From: Eremophila alpestris peregrina
Lineage: Eukaryota; Chordata; Aves; Passeriformes; Alaudidae
Reading direction: 5' to 3'
DNA: 64,000 bases
NCBI GenBank assembly: GCA_009792885.1
Contig: WMCF01000032.1
Span: forward strand, 6,118,589 to 6,182,588
The notes under the pieces were generated by a model. It did no database searches. It worked only from the letters and a program-made list of their open reading frames with translations, and was not told the origin of the DNA. Numbering within the stretch: position 1 is the first letter of the stretch; each line of letters starts with the position of its first letter. Made by a program: the position numbers and the translations under genes. Positions 13,501-25,200 of the stretch are shown one piece after another.

Positions 13501-16025
13501 ACTGGAAAGGTTTTGGCACTGGTGAAGGCCTCAAAGGGTATTTTTGAGAAAAACACCCCACAGCAGTGCTCAGTCCATCATCTGTTTTAGGCACAGGACT
13601 TGGCTCAAGGTTGCTACAAGTGAGGAGCATCTTTCACAAGGTGATCCCTGTGAGAAGAAGTCACCTGTAAACTGCTTCTCCCCAGACACCTCAATACTAG
13701 ACAGCAAAGTAGCTTCTGGAAATTAATATTTTAACTCTAATATGGAAGTGAGGGCATTCCTTCATGGCACTCCAGCTGTTGAGTTGCCTGGAAAAAGCCC
13801 AGGCAGAAAGCCAGTGGATGGTGTAACAGCTGGGCTGAGATGTGTGCAATTTTTTATTTTGTGAGAATGTATCTATTGGAGCTTGTCAGATTTTCTGTTT
13901 CTACAGCTTCTCTAGTTGGGGTTTTATTTGTTAATGTTCTGTTAGATTGTGTTTTTGCATGGTTTTACACTGATAGGTTGGGATTTTTTTCACTGTTGTA
14001 TTTCCACTTTTGAGAAAATAAATACTAGTTTTGTGGAACTGTTTTTGATACATTTTTCATGATGGCTTAATAATAGAACTACCATGAAAGCCTGCTTCCC
14101 AACAATGTACAGTGATTTCCATATGAGGAAGGGGGGGGAATCCCAAACATTTTGATGTTCCATTAAAATTTAAAGAAATATTATATTCAATTCTCTGTGG
14201 CATTTCTAAAAAAAGATGTTTCTGGCACAGTACAGATGGCATTAAATAAAAATAAAAAAAAGCAGCTTAATAAATCAGCAGCCTGCTGCTCATCTCAGCA
14301 GGAGCTGCACAAGACACCAGGGGAGGCCTGACCAAGCATTCCCAAGGAATTCTCATGTGGATGCACTCTGCTCATTGTCCTCTCACCAATGTTTCCCATT
14401 TCCTGGAATGACACTTTTCCCTTCAGCAGCTGGGGTTTTGCAGTTTTCCATGACTGTCATGGAAGTGAAAGGCCTGGCAAGGACCTCTTGCATTCTAGAC
14501 CAGACCCCAGCTCTGTAGGGATCATTCCATATCCTTTTAATTGATTTATTGGGGTTTGGAATGCTGCATTTCTTGCTCTGATCTGTAGTTGAGGCAAAGA
14601 CCAATATGGCTGTGTCACAATCAATGACATATTTTACTTTTGATGTATCCCCAAGTGACTCCAGGTACCTTTTTTTTCCCAGAGCAGAACAGTTGGTCTA
14701 TTGTTGATTTGATTTGGTTACCTATAATGAAAGCTTCAGTAAAATATTTAAAAGTTATAAACACAGAATTGTAGCCAAGAACTGACTTACAGAACAGCTT
14801 CTGCCAGATCCTTGAATTTTTATCCCAGGAAGTATTAACACAAATTCTGTTTAGTCGTAGAATTTTCTCTCAGTTCTGCTACTTATGATTTACTTCAATG
14901 TCATCTCCTGCCAACTTCTGCTAAAAATAGCTGATGCCAAAATATTTTGCTTTATAATTTAATGATGCCTTAGTTGTTTTTGTATTTTTTTTCCCTGCTT
15001 CTCATATTTTCTGCTGCTGTACCTGAAACTGAGCTGAATTTTGGAGCTTTTTTGGAAATTTTAGGAAAAACTTGTTCAGCTCCTCTCCTGTGTAAGGGGT
15101 TGCAGTGGGATTGCTTTTAATAGCAGTACTTGGGAATTACTGAGATGTGGTTCTGTGTTTGCTTTCAGTCCACCTGACTTGCCCCACATCTTTTCTGCTG
15201 CCTATTCAATACCCAGCTCCAGCTCCTGATGCTGTTGGCAAATGGATTGCTCACACAGGTGGTATTCCAGTTTATCTTCCTCAGACACAGGGAGAATACT
15301 TTGTGCCTTGATAAAGAGACATTTTTCTCATCTCTGGTAAAATTATCATTTCATACACAACTGTTTATTTTCTCCTGTCTCTGTGTGCTTTCAGTGTTTT
15401 CTGAAGATAACTTGATCTTTTTTCCTTCTTTGGCTGCACTCACTGGTGTTCCCAGAGCATTTCCATTTGCTCTGTGTTAAGCAAAGCTTTTAGGTACTAC
15501 TGTTCCTTACCTGCCTCCCTCTCTCCATGGATTTCTGGGGCCAGTTTAGCATGTTTGATTTTACAGGGAAGCACACTGCTTTGGAGCCTTCCCAGCTGGA
15601 TGTTAGAAACTTTGTGCACTCATATTTACATTACTCTGAATCCCAGACAAGCTGACTTTTAAAAGAGTTAGAGATTTAAAGAGCAGGCTCAGAATTCTTA
15701 TTTGAAGGCCATATTTGCATGACTTTGTGTACTTTCTGTGCATACCTGTGTATTCTCTTACTTAAACCTCATAGCAAGTTCATTCATTTTTCAGCAGCTG
15801 AACTGCTTTTGATTTTCACAGGAATCAGCTTTCTTTAAAATGGATGGTTCACTTGGCACTTGGGACCTGTATGTGGCATTTGGGATGTTTAGCTGATGCT
15901 TTTTTTCTTCCTGATGAACTTCCAGACCAGGACAGGAGTGAATTGCAGACCCTATGAACTATGTCAGTGGCACTTTACTGGTGTGGGATTTTGCTAAGGG
16001 AACTGGATGTGGTTTAAGTGGATAA
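10524..16025 (+). other. Presumed MAD1L1 intron, unique sequence
   Basis: I see no exon with paired splice sites and recognisable protein, and no structural RNA. A G8 run lies near 14132 and a mixed A/T-rich stretch near 14241-14275. The open frames at 12750-13208 (minus) and 12841-13125 (plus) overlap on opposite strands in a GC-richer patch with few stop codons. That is the usual cause of paired chance open frames. Confidence 0.55.
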
Positions 16026-16158
16026 ATCACAGAATGGTTTGGGCTGGAAGGGAGGTTAAAGATCCTCTTGTTCCAAACCCCTGGGCAGGGACACCTTCCA
16101 CTTGCTCCAAGCCCCAGTGTCCAACCTGGTCCTGAACACTCCCAGGATTGTGATGCCA
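16026..16158 (-). mobile_element. CR1 LINE fragment, 3' end (left arm of an inverted pair)
   Basis: On the + strand it begins at 'aatcacagaatggtttgggctggaaggga', passes through 'gggcagggacaccttccacttgctcca' and 'gtccaacctggtcctgaacact', and fades after 'cccaggattgtgatgcca'. This is the reverse complement of the CR1 tail, so the element's 3' end lies at the lower coordinate. About 130 bp are kept and there is no coding part. A CR1 piece in the opposite orientation lies about 660 bp to the right. Confidence 0.93.
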
Positions 16159-16820
16159 GACCCTGGTAAAAAGCACAGCCACAGAAGATAATAAAATATG
16201 CAGTTGGCACTGAGGATCATTTCAAGTTTATGGCAGCTGTTATTTGAATGAAGACAGTGATGCAAGATTAGGTCTTGCTTTTTCTGAGGTCTGAGATTTG
16301 CAATAATCATTTTCATGACATTATGTTGCCAGTTTTCTTGGAGTTATAGTTTTATTTCATAGCATATGCTGACTTTGATTATGTGTGTGAGAGAAAATCA
16401 CATGTTTTTAGATGACCTGGATGACTTTGATACGAAGATATTTAATTATGGAAAATAACTTCTGCAACAGCAGGTGGCTTTAAAACTGCTCATATTCAAA
16501 CTGCACTGTATGGTCATAAATGCAATATTGTAGTAAAAACACAGATCAGATTTTGGACTTGTTTCCAAGCCCAGAGGGTCTTATGCTGTTTGTAAGTTTT
16601 GAATACTAAACATAATGGTATTGCTGGAGATAATTTCTAGCTCCCAAGTTACAGTAGCATGGAATAAACAGACTTTTATTACTGGCAATCAGTGAATACA
16701 TTTTGGTTTGTATTAAATCTGGCTTCATTTAAGATATACTTGATTTTTTTTTTTTTTCCTCGATCAGCTTCTCCTGCTTTTATGTTTTTTCTGTGTACAT
16801 CAGTAGAGAAAGGAAGAGAA
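16159..16820 (+). other. Spacer between inverted CR1 fragments
   Basis: Unique AT-rich intron sequence with a T14 tract at 16744-16757. No exon or other repeat was recognised. It would form the loop if the two flanking CR1 arms paired in a transcript. Confidence 0.6.
16744..16757 (+). repeat. T14 mononucleotide tract
   Basis: Fourteen T followed by CCTCGATCAG, between the two inverted CR1 fragments. The sequence resembles a polypyrimidine tract, but no exon follows it. Confidence 0.9.
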
Positions 16821-16972
16821 GTGCCCAGAGAGGCTGGGGACTCCTCATCCCTGGAAGCATCCAAGGCCATTGGGGCTACCTGGGGCAGTGGAAGGTGTCC
16901 TTGCCCATGGCAGGGGTGGAAGGAGCTGATCTTTGAGGTCTTTTCCTACCCAAACCATTTATGATTCCATGA
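16821..16972 (+). mobile_element. CR1 LINE fragment, 3' end (right arm of an inverted pair)
   Basis: It reads in CR1 sense: 'gtgcccagagaggctggggactcctcatccctggaagcatccaaggcc', 'ggggcagtggaaggtgtcct', 'cccatggcaggggtggaaggag', then 'tcctacccaaaccatttatgattccatga' (quoted in pieces). The tail ends with the family's short terminal repeat. About 150 bp remain and point mutations are frequent, so it is an old copy. Confidence 0.94.
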
Positions 16973-18039
16973 TCAGTGCTGGGGAACACTCCCCAGGCAG
17001 TGTGGCCTCAGTGCAGAGGAGAGCTGGACCCCAGCTGTGTTTGGGTTTACACTGCCCTGAGATGATGGAGCCTGAGGTGTCCCACTCCTCTGGGAAAAGC
17101 ACCTGCAGTGTTTCAAATACTGGACAGACCTTTCAGCAGCTCTTATCAGGATGACCAAACAAACATTGTCATGGACAATGAAACAGCTTTCATTTCCTGT
17201 GGGCTTCTCTGTCTTGGTTAATTAGCTTTCTCTAAACTGGGCTTAATTTTTCTGTTGATTCTTCATTAGCCTGAGAATCCTTTTCTCCCTGTTGCTCTTT
17301 TCCTACAGAGTATTTTGGATAGCAGCATGTGTGCTGCTGTAGTCAACACCACCAATTAGATCAGGGACTAGAGAAATTAAGGGTGAATTCCAAATTGTCT
17401 CCTCACCAGCTGCTTATTTTCACAAAACTTGTAGGAAGAGACTTATCCTTGAGTTGTCTGCTCTCTATCCTGTGGAGATGACTTTTGTAAAGGGGTGTTG
17501 TTGGGGAGGCAAAAAATGCACAGAATGTCCAACCTTGATTTTCAGTAATAATGCTTAAAAAATACTAAAAGTATGGATTTTGCACCCAGAGGTGAGTATA
17601 TTTGTTTTAATTTTTTTAAAAATGTGACTAACTTGGAACTCTTTGCATACAAAGTGATACAATAGCATTTAATATTCATTTCCTTTAAGGTGATAGAGGC
17701 ACAGTGTTGTGTGTTATTACTTGCTAGGAGGAGTTTCCTTTGAGGTTTCTAAATCCATGTCCTATTTTGATAAAGCACCATTAACTGCTATTACTCTATT
17801 AGAGAGGCATCAGTATTTCATATGAATCCTCTCAGTGCTTGTCTTAATGATTTTTCCATCACACTAATTTTGACCAGAACCTTTCCATTATTTTTTAAAA
17901 AGCAGTTTGTGAATGAATTACTCAGGGTTCATTTGGATATCTCACTCCAGTCACCTGTTATGTGTGAATTAAGAGCCACCACTGAGGTGCTTCTGCTGCT
18001 GCTTTGATTGGATGCACCTTTGATTCAGTCATCATTATT

Positions 18040-18611
18040 ATGCATTCTGAATAATAAATCTTAATTCCCTAATTACTCGTTTACCTACTGTTCTAAATTG
18101 TCACATATTTACCTGTTGCCATGTAATTAGGTAATTACAGAATTTATACAATAGGAGATGTATTTTTCATGTTTCATAGCTGGAAAAATACAATAGGAAA
18201 TGAATTGGGAGGTATGTTTAAATATCCAAAGTACTTCCAGCTGTAATCACTTAAGAAAGCTTAATAATCTTAATAAAGAGATTTATACTTAAGCATTTGC
18301 TTCCACACAGGAACCATGAGATGGGGAGTACAGCACTAACAAAATGAATGTTGAAACTGGAAGTTTGGGCAAATACCTGAGCTTTCCCACTGAGCCTTTT
18401 CCTAATGTTCAATAATATTTGGTTAAGAATTCATATTAAGTGACTTACCTGACAGCCTATATATTAATTAAAGTGGCATATCTTATGCAAATATTCCTTT
18501 TCTCTGGGAACTATCAGTATTTAGAGGACCTGTCTGACCACCAAACTACAGTGGTGGATCCTCTGAACAATTTAAATACAATGCCAATTAGTTGTGATTT
18601 TAATTAAGGTG
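18040..18611. promoter_or_regulatory. Candidate conserved non-coding element / enhancer (homeodomain-motif cluster)
   Basis: Seen in the sequence: about 570 bp of AT-rich DNA without recognisable repeats. It carries several TAATTA or TTAATTAA cores (near 18070, 18124-18136, 18465, 18601), a further CAATTAG near 18586, and an octamer-like TATGCAAAT near 18484. Clusters like this often mark developmental enhancers bound by homeodomain and POU factors. Inference only: AT-rich DNA produces such motifs by chance, and conservation cannot be tested here. Confidence 0.28.
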
Positions 18612-19052
18612 GGTTTGTGTCTGCAGCTGGGGAAGGGAAGGAGAAAGGATGGAAAATGGCCATTTGGAAAATCCTCTTCTGTCTTCCCTTATTTACCTTG
18701 ACTACAAGAAGCCCATGCAATTAGTGAGACATTTGTTGCTTTTGTTGTGTGACATCTGAGAAGTGATGCAATTTTTTTTTTTCCTTTAAAAGAGAACCTA
18801 GAGCAAAACCACCCCGAGATTACTTTGGAAGCCAGGCCTTTTCCTGGTAATCAAGTGTTTACAGAAAGATGCTTTGTTCAAACCTTTTCTGGGGCTCTGT
18901 ATGCTTAAACAAAAGGGCTTTTAGACTTAAACACAGCTGTTCATTTGAAAATGAAAAATCAAATTAAGCAGAACCAGCTTTTGAAAGTTAATGTTGTATA
19001 GCCACGGAAACAAAGGAAGAAAATACTGTGTTTTACGTTTCACTTAAATCAC

Positions 19053-19069
19053 TTTTTTTTTTTTTTTTT
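19053..19069 (+). repeat. T17 mononucleotide tract
   Basis: Seventeen consecutive T directly before GCCATGAAG. It resembles a polypyrimidine tract but lacks an AG acceptor at the right place, so I treat it as a simple repeat. Confidence 0.9.
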
Positions 19070-19442
19070 GCCATGAAGTTTTCAGAAGTGTGGTTTCAAA
19101 GCTGCTCATCTCTGGCTGTATCCTGCAATGGAACATCTGCGTTCTTTCTGACGTGGATGAATGACATGAATTAAACCAAAACCGTTGAAGTGCTCTTTTT
19201 AACATAATTACACCTTGTTCACTTTGGAGACACAATGCAGGGATGAAATGCCAATTAAGCCTGGTATGTTAATGAGATTGAGGCTGAATAGGGGATTAGA
19301 GCGGACACAAATCCCAGCGGAATTTATTTGATATAATCCCTCAAGTTTGTGCTGTTTTCAAATGTACAATAAGATTTCTATTAAAATTTCCAGGCAGAGG
19401 ATAAAAACAAAAAGAAATTATCTCCAAACATGTTCAGTTTGG
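19070..19442. promoter_or_regulatory. Candidate conserved non-coding element (OTX/PITX-type and ATTA motifs)
   Basis: The stretch lacks recognisable repeats and keeps several CpGs in otherwise CpG-poor DNA. It carries GGATTA (19293-19298) and its complement TAATCC (19334-19339), the core bound by K50 homeodomain factors such as OTX and PITX. CCAATTAAG (19251-19259) and TTAATGAG are also present. Spacing of the paired sites is about 40 bp. The regulatory role is inferred from motif content alone. Confidence 0.25.
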
Positions 19443-21605
19443 AGGTAAGGTTAGAGAAGCTGGCATGGGGTCTGAGTTTGGTGATCTTGGTTTAATTGTC
19501 TTTGCTTGTGTGAGATTGGAAGAAAACTTTGGAAGTGTTTGATGTTTTCCTCAGCACAGAGTTCTCCTGCACATTCATTCCATGTGTGTGCCATGGAATT
19601 CCACAATGTAGAATTATTACATTACTACAGATCCCCCAGGCTGGTGAGATCACAAACTGGGATTCGTGGTGTAAATATACACGTGTGTACACATGTAAAT
19701 GTGTTTAAATATAAAATAAACACTGTATTATTTCATTATGTAATTTAGTGTTTTCCAAAAAAAGAACCATAAAACACAAACTAACACAAGTGGCTGCTTC
19801 CCCCTTATAAAGATTGATTCTGCCATCTTATACCATCATTTTTAAAATGATGTTTTTGGCATGGCCACCCAAAGCAGTGTGTTGGCAGGAGGGTGGATGA
19901 TGCTGGATGTTTTGTGCAGGACACAGTGTAGCTCCACAGCTGGTGATCAGGAACAGGAGATGAGGTGTGGATGCCTCTTGCTTGTAGTTGCCAGGTTGGT
20001 AAGCTGTACCTATGAGTGAAGAAATACAACTATATGTAGAAATAGAAGGTGATCTTTTAATCAGCTGCATTACAAAGAACCCAAAATGACAAAAAGATGT
20101 GTAATCCAAATTTTTCATGGTTGTGAAGTCATAATTCCATTTCCTAGAAAACTCAGTAGTTTATCTACTGGAACATCTCAAGGCAAATGATTCTGTTTCA
20201 GATGGATCTCAGTGCAGATCAGTCTGGCTTTAGGAGCACCCTCAAACCATCCTTTGAGGTTCAGATCAGCTTCCTGAGGAAATGCCATGTCAATACCTGG
20301 GACTGATTCTTGGGTTGCCATGAGATGAGAAGAGCTCCAGTGCCACAGGTGTGTGGAGGACAGGCAGCAGCTTCTTAGCCAGGCTCTGGCTTCTAGACAC
20401 TTCCAGTCAGAGCACTTAAAGTCAATTTAAATCCTAATTAGGACACTGGAGAAGCTCCCCTAAAAGGCTGCACTGGGGTCCTTGGTGTGTGCTGGGGCTC
20501 AGAAAGAAAAGCCATTTTCAGTGTGTCCCACCCAATGTCTGATTGATTTTGTCTGTCACACAAGTACAAATTTTTTGGTCTGTGTGACTGAGGACTTAGC
20601 ACAATGTCAGTCACCCAGGGTAGTTTTATAAATGGAAGGTTGAGAGACCAAGTAGAAAGGAAAGGAGAAAATTCCTTTCTATTTTTCCTGTACAATTTAA
20701 TTTGTTCTTGTATTACTCATAAGTGGAAGCCCTTGGGGCTTTTTTATTTGTCCTATATTAAAAAATGTATTAAACTCTTGAGTCCTCTTTGTGGCAGGGA
20801 GTCCAGTTGTTTAAACAAGTACAATTCTTGTCTTTTTGAGAGTGTTCCTAGTTTTTTAAACAGAGGTTTTGAAATGTTAAATCCTCCTGTCCTGTCACCT
20901 TTTGATGAGCTGGCCTCTCAATCAGAACAGCTACATGCAGAAAAATAACTGCTAGAATTAATCAAAATACTGTCTTTTAGTAGTGGATTGAGCCCCCAGA
21001 GAATGGATTATCTTCATTAAGTGTATTTTTCTTTTTCTATATCTGTTGCCTTTTGGTAGCACCATTTGTCTTCAGCCTGTCTTGATATTTGCCTCAAAGC
21101 AACTCTTGGGTTAACAGCCAGTGCTAAAATGAATTATTAATATTGCTGGAGATACTGCTGGCTTGCAGACTGAAGTGTTTGAGAGGAGTCTGGAGCTCCA
21201 TTACAGCTTCCTGTGAATGTCAGAGCTGCTTTACACCTACAGCAATTTTCCTGCTCTGTTTTTAAAGGCAGATCCTTGTTAGATCCTTGGTAGTTTTGTC
21301 CTTCTCTGTGCTGTGACCAGCTGGATGTCAGCCTGTCCTCATTCATATGCACCTCTAATTCCTGGGCTGGACTCTTCAGGAATGTGCTGAAGTGGGAGTC
21401 TGCCCTGGGATTACAAACCACAGCAGTTTTCAGAGATCAAATCTTCTGATAAGTTTTTGTACTCACCTCCCAGAGAACCCGAGGTCTCCATGGTTTTTCT
21501 TCACTGCTCTAATTATCAGTGTCTGGGATATTAAAAAGACTGCTTGTAATGACATGTCAGCTCTCCATGTAGAACAGAATTTTCTTAAATTTCCTTTGGG
21601 TTGTT

Positions 21606-21618
21606 AAAAAAAAAAAAA
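21606..21618 (+). repeat. A13 mononucleotide tract
   Basis: Thirteen A, flanked by GTT and TCTCCC. No poly-A signal or retrogene body was recognised upstream, so it is not evidence of a processed pseudogene. Confidence 0.88.
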
Positions 21619-22127
21619 TCTCCCTCTGGATGTGAATCCAGCTCCCCCTTTCTCAGCTGAGCATCTCTTTTGATATTACCCTCCTCAGTAAAAATAACTT
21701 TTCCAATCCTGCTTCTAACAGTTTGAGAAAGAGGTGATGAATTAGAGCTGGTTGCTGCTTTGGGGATGGGAAGAAGGGAAGACCCAGAATCTGAGCCATA
21801 TGTCAGAGCTGGTGGTGGTGTGAGAGCCCAAGTGGAGTGTGTTTTAGAGGGAGGAATCATCTCTGTTACTCAGAACTCTGCAAAATTTGCTGGCCCATGT
21901 GTTGTTGTGCTGGATCTAATTCAAAGCAGGATTAATCTTTTCACTTACAAGGTGCTGGCGTTTTGACTTCATTTCTTACAGATTAGGTTAAATCTCTTAC
22001 AGTGTGGGTAGAAAAGCATCCAAGTGTTGCAGCCTGTGGCTTCTGCTGGTGCCTGGGAGTGGGATTAGGGAGGAGTCCCAGTTCTGGGCTGCTGATTCTC
22101 TGACCTTCCAGCATCCACATCACATTT

Positions 22128-22221
22128 AAAAGCAAAACCAAACCAAACTAACCAAAGAACACACCCACAAGCAACCAAATAAAAAAACCCCAAACAACCC
22201 AGTCCTCCCTAAACCAAAAAT
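22128..22221 (+). repeat. A/C-rich low-complexity tract
   Basis: Over about 90 bp the + strand is almost entirely A and C (repeated AACCA, AACAA and CCAAA words) with very few G or T. It may be a decayed (CAAA)n or (AACC)n array, or the remnant of an old A-rich tail. No coding frame is implied. Confidence 0.75.
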
Positions 22222-25200
22222 AAGATGCTGCTGGTTCCTGTCAGGTTTTGCTGCTTAGAAGTAGCCATCCAGATTTGGATTCACCTGGTTTCTGAGATCT
22301 GGAACTGTATTGGGAATTAGATGTATTAGAATAAAGTAATGACATTTTTAAGTTGAGAACTTACCCAGGTATGAAGTCAATTGCTGAAACAGTTGGCTTA
22401 ACAGAACTGATTATACAACTGGAGCTTTATTCCTGACATGCATTTAATTATTTACTTTAAAACTTTTTCAAGGGATAAATTATGGCTGAAATGATTCTGA
22501 GTGCCACTGTAACTGTTTGGATTGTCCTGTCCTCTGGAATAACATGTCTCAGAAAGGACCACAACTTGATTTCAGCTTGATTTTATGTCTGTGTTTGTTT
22601 GGCTGCTCACACCTGGGCCATTCTCCCCAGCCTTGTGTTACTCCTCTTCTTACTCTCTGCTCACTTTCCCCAGCAGGGCTTTGAGTTAATTTTTGCTGTT
22701 TTTTTTTAAGTGGTGAGGAAAACATATAGTATTTTTTGGCATGTAGAATCTTTCCAGGATTTGCTCATTTCTCTCATACATCAGATGTAGATGTAGAATT
22801 CCCACACAGAGCTGGAAGGTGGCAGGGCTGGGTTAAACCCCTGAGCTCTGCAGTGCTCACTGTTATTCTTTTTGGAGTTCTTCCCACATTGCCTTCAAAT
22901 GGGGGATGATCCATCTGTGTTCAATACAGCTTTCCTGTAATAGTCCTCAGTGCCTGAAATAACAGATTCTGCCTGTCATGCAGCTGGGCAGTGAAACCCT
23001 GATCATCACTTATCTGAGCACTGATGTTTTGCCCCAGGCAGCTGATTAGATAAATTCCTATCTTTATCTTTTCGTTTTCTAGATGTTAGCAGCATCCTCC
23101 TTTCCCTGTGATACTTCTCTTGGAAGCTTTTGCTCTGAAGATTGTCTGAAGTGGTTTCTTAATCTCGTGTGCTGTCAGTGCAGGGATCTGGAAGGGATCT
23201 GCAGTTTCAGTTTGGATGAATCCTGCTGCACCTTCCTGATGTGTGTGAGTGAGGTGCTGGCAGTATTTCCAGTTTGTGAGGGCAAACAGCAGTGAAGTCA
23301 GCAGTGCCCTTTGCCTCTTGGCATCTTTTCTCCTGGGCTCAGTGGAATTTCTCACTCTCACAGGCTCTAGAAGCCCATTGGGGTAGCAGGTTTCTTTTAC
23401 CAATAATTTACATCCAGACAGGAGCCTGTTGTAGGTTTGAGCTGTGCTGAAATGTGAATGACAGCTGATTTTACCCAGTTTGTTCAGTCTGGAGAGGGTT
23501 AATTGCCTTCAGCCCAGCAGAATAACTCCAGGAGGGAGGTGAGGTGCAAAAGTGGGTGTGCAGATTTATGAAAATCAGGTGTTCTGAAAGTCCTAAATAA
23601 CTGCAGCAGGGCAAATGATATTCCACAGTGACTGGAATATTTGGTGTTCACTTCTATTCTGGCTGGAGCAGTAGAGGGTTGAGGGAGACATTCATCCCCC
23701 AGTGGTGTTGTCTTGCTGCATTCTGGTTGTGTATCACAGCACCAACCTGCTTGTAAATGTATAATTTAACATTCTGAGACAGTAAGCTAACAACAAAATG
23801 CAGTTTTTAAAATTTCCCTCATCTTACAAATAAAATCAGACTTGGTAGAATAAAAAGGTAAAGTTTCTGCCTAGCTTAAGAAATTTAAATGCTTTTCCTT
23901 AGAATTTTATTCACACTCCCAGAGCATAACAAAAATGTGGTTGTTTACTTGTTTGCTCTAATCATATTCTTTTGGTTTTGGCATTAATAATGTATTGTGA
24001 ATATCAATTAAAAGCTAAGCAGAAATTCAGACTTTTCTCAGAGCCAATTGAAAATGAAACATTGTTTCAAAGGAATTATTTTCTGATTTAAGAGAAAAAA
24101 ACCCCCAAATAATTCAAAGTTGGTGTGTGAGAAATCTTGATAATTAGAAAATTATTCTTCCAGCTTGCAGCTGACAGGAGATGCTAAATCACCTATATAA
24201 AAAGAAAGAAGAGAAAGGAGTGGAAAGTAAATTGTTAGCCCTGCTCCATAACTGATGGGAAAAGCAGGTAATTAGGTGATTTCTTTCATTTCCTGACATG
24301 TGAAAATGAGAATCCATTAATAAGAGATCTGTAATATAAATGATAAAAATGAAAACAACAACAATAACAACAGAAAAAGATCAAGCTGTCAGGTGTGGTC
24401 TGAGTGTGGAGGCAGATTTTGTTGTCAGTGCTGTGAGTTGAGTACTCTGATTTAGCCTGGCTTGAAGGGGGGTGAGCAGTGGCAGGGCTTGAGATGCCAC
24501 TGAAGTCCCAGCACTGAAACAGCAGCTCCTCCTGGATGAGATGTCTTTGGGCAGTGGAGCTGTGCCCAAATTCTGCTGTCTTTGAGTAGAAAAGGATGGG
24601 CCCTGTCACTGCTGGGCACTGCTCAGAGCTCCTCTCTTGGTTTTCTTGATGGGATTGGCTTTTGTTAGTGAGCAAAAAAGGATTCATGAAAGGATTCATC
24701 TTCAGCACCTGCTCTGTTTTCATCAGCAAACAGGGAAGCAAATTGATGTGGTGGCCACCAGCCCATCCTCAGTGGAAAATACCTCCCTTGGCCCTTCTGC
24801 TCCAGGTTCCTGGGTGTGTCAGAGCTGCCAGGGGCTGTGGGTCCCTGCTCCCAGCTCAGCCTGTTTCCATAGCAGGAGATCACCAGCTCGGGGCTGGGTG
24901 GGTTTTAATCAGGCCTTTCCTTTTCCTGTTTGCTCCATTTTCCTATTAAATGGTGATTGCACATTGTTGAAGAAGGCAGTCAAGTGTAAATTTCATTTTT
25001 TGCTTCAGCTAATGTTGCTGTTGGAGGTGGCTTTGCACATCTGTGAATATTCCCTGAAGGAGGAGGAGGAAAATCAATAGATGTTCCAAAAAAACAAAAC
25101 AAAAAGAAAGCAGTGGGAGAAATTTTGGGGTAGAGGAAACTGTGTTTTGGTACAGAAACTTTCTGGTTCCTTCTGCTTCCTATCACTTGCTCTGAGTTTT

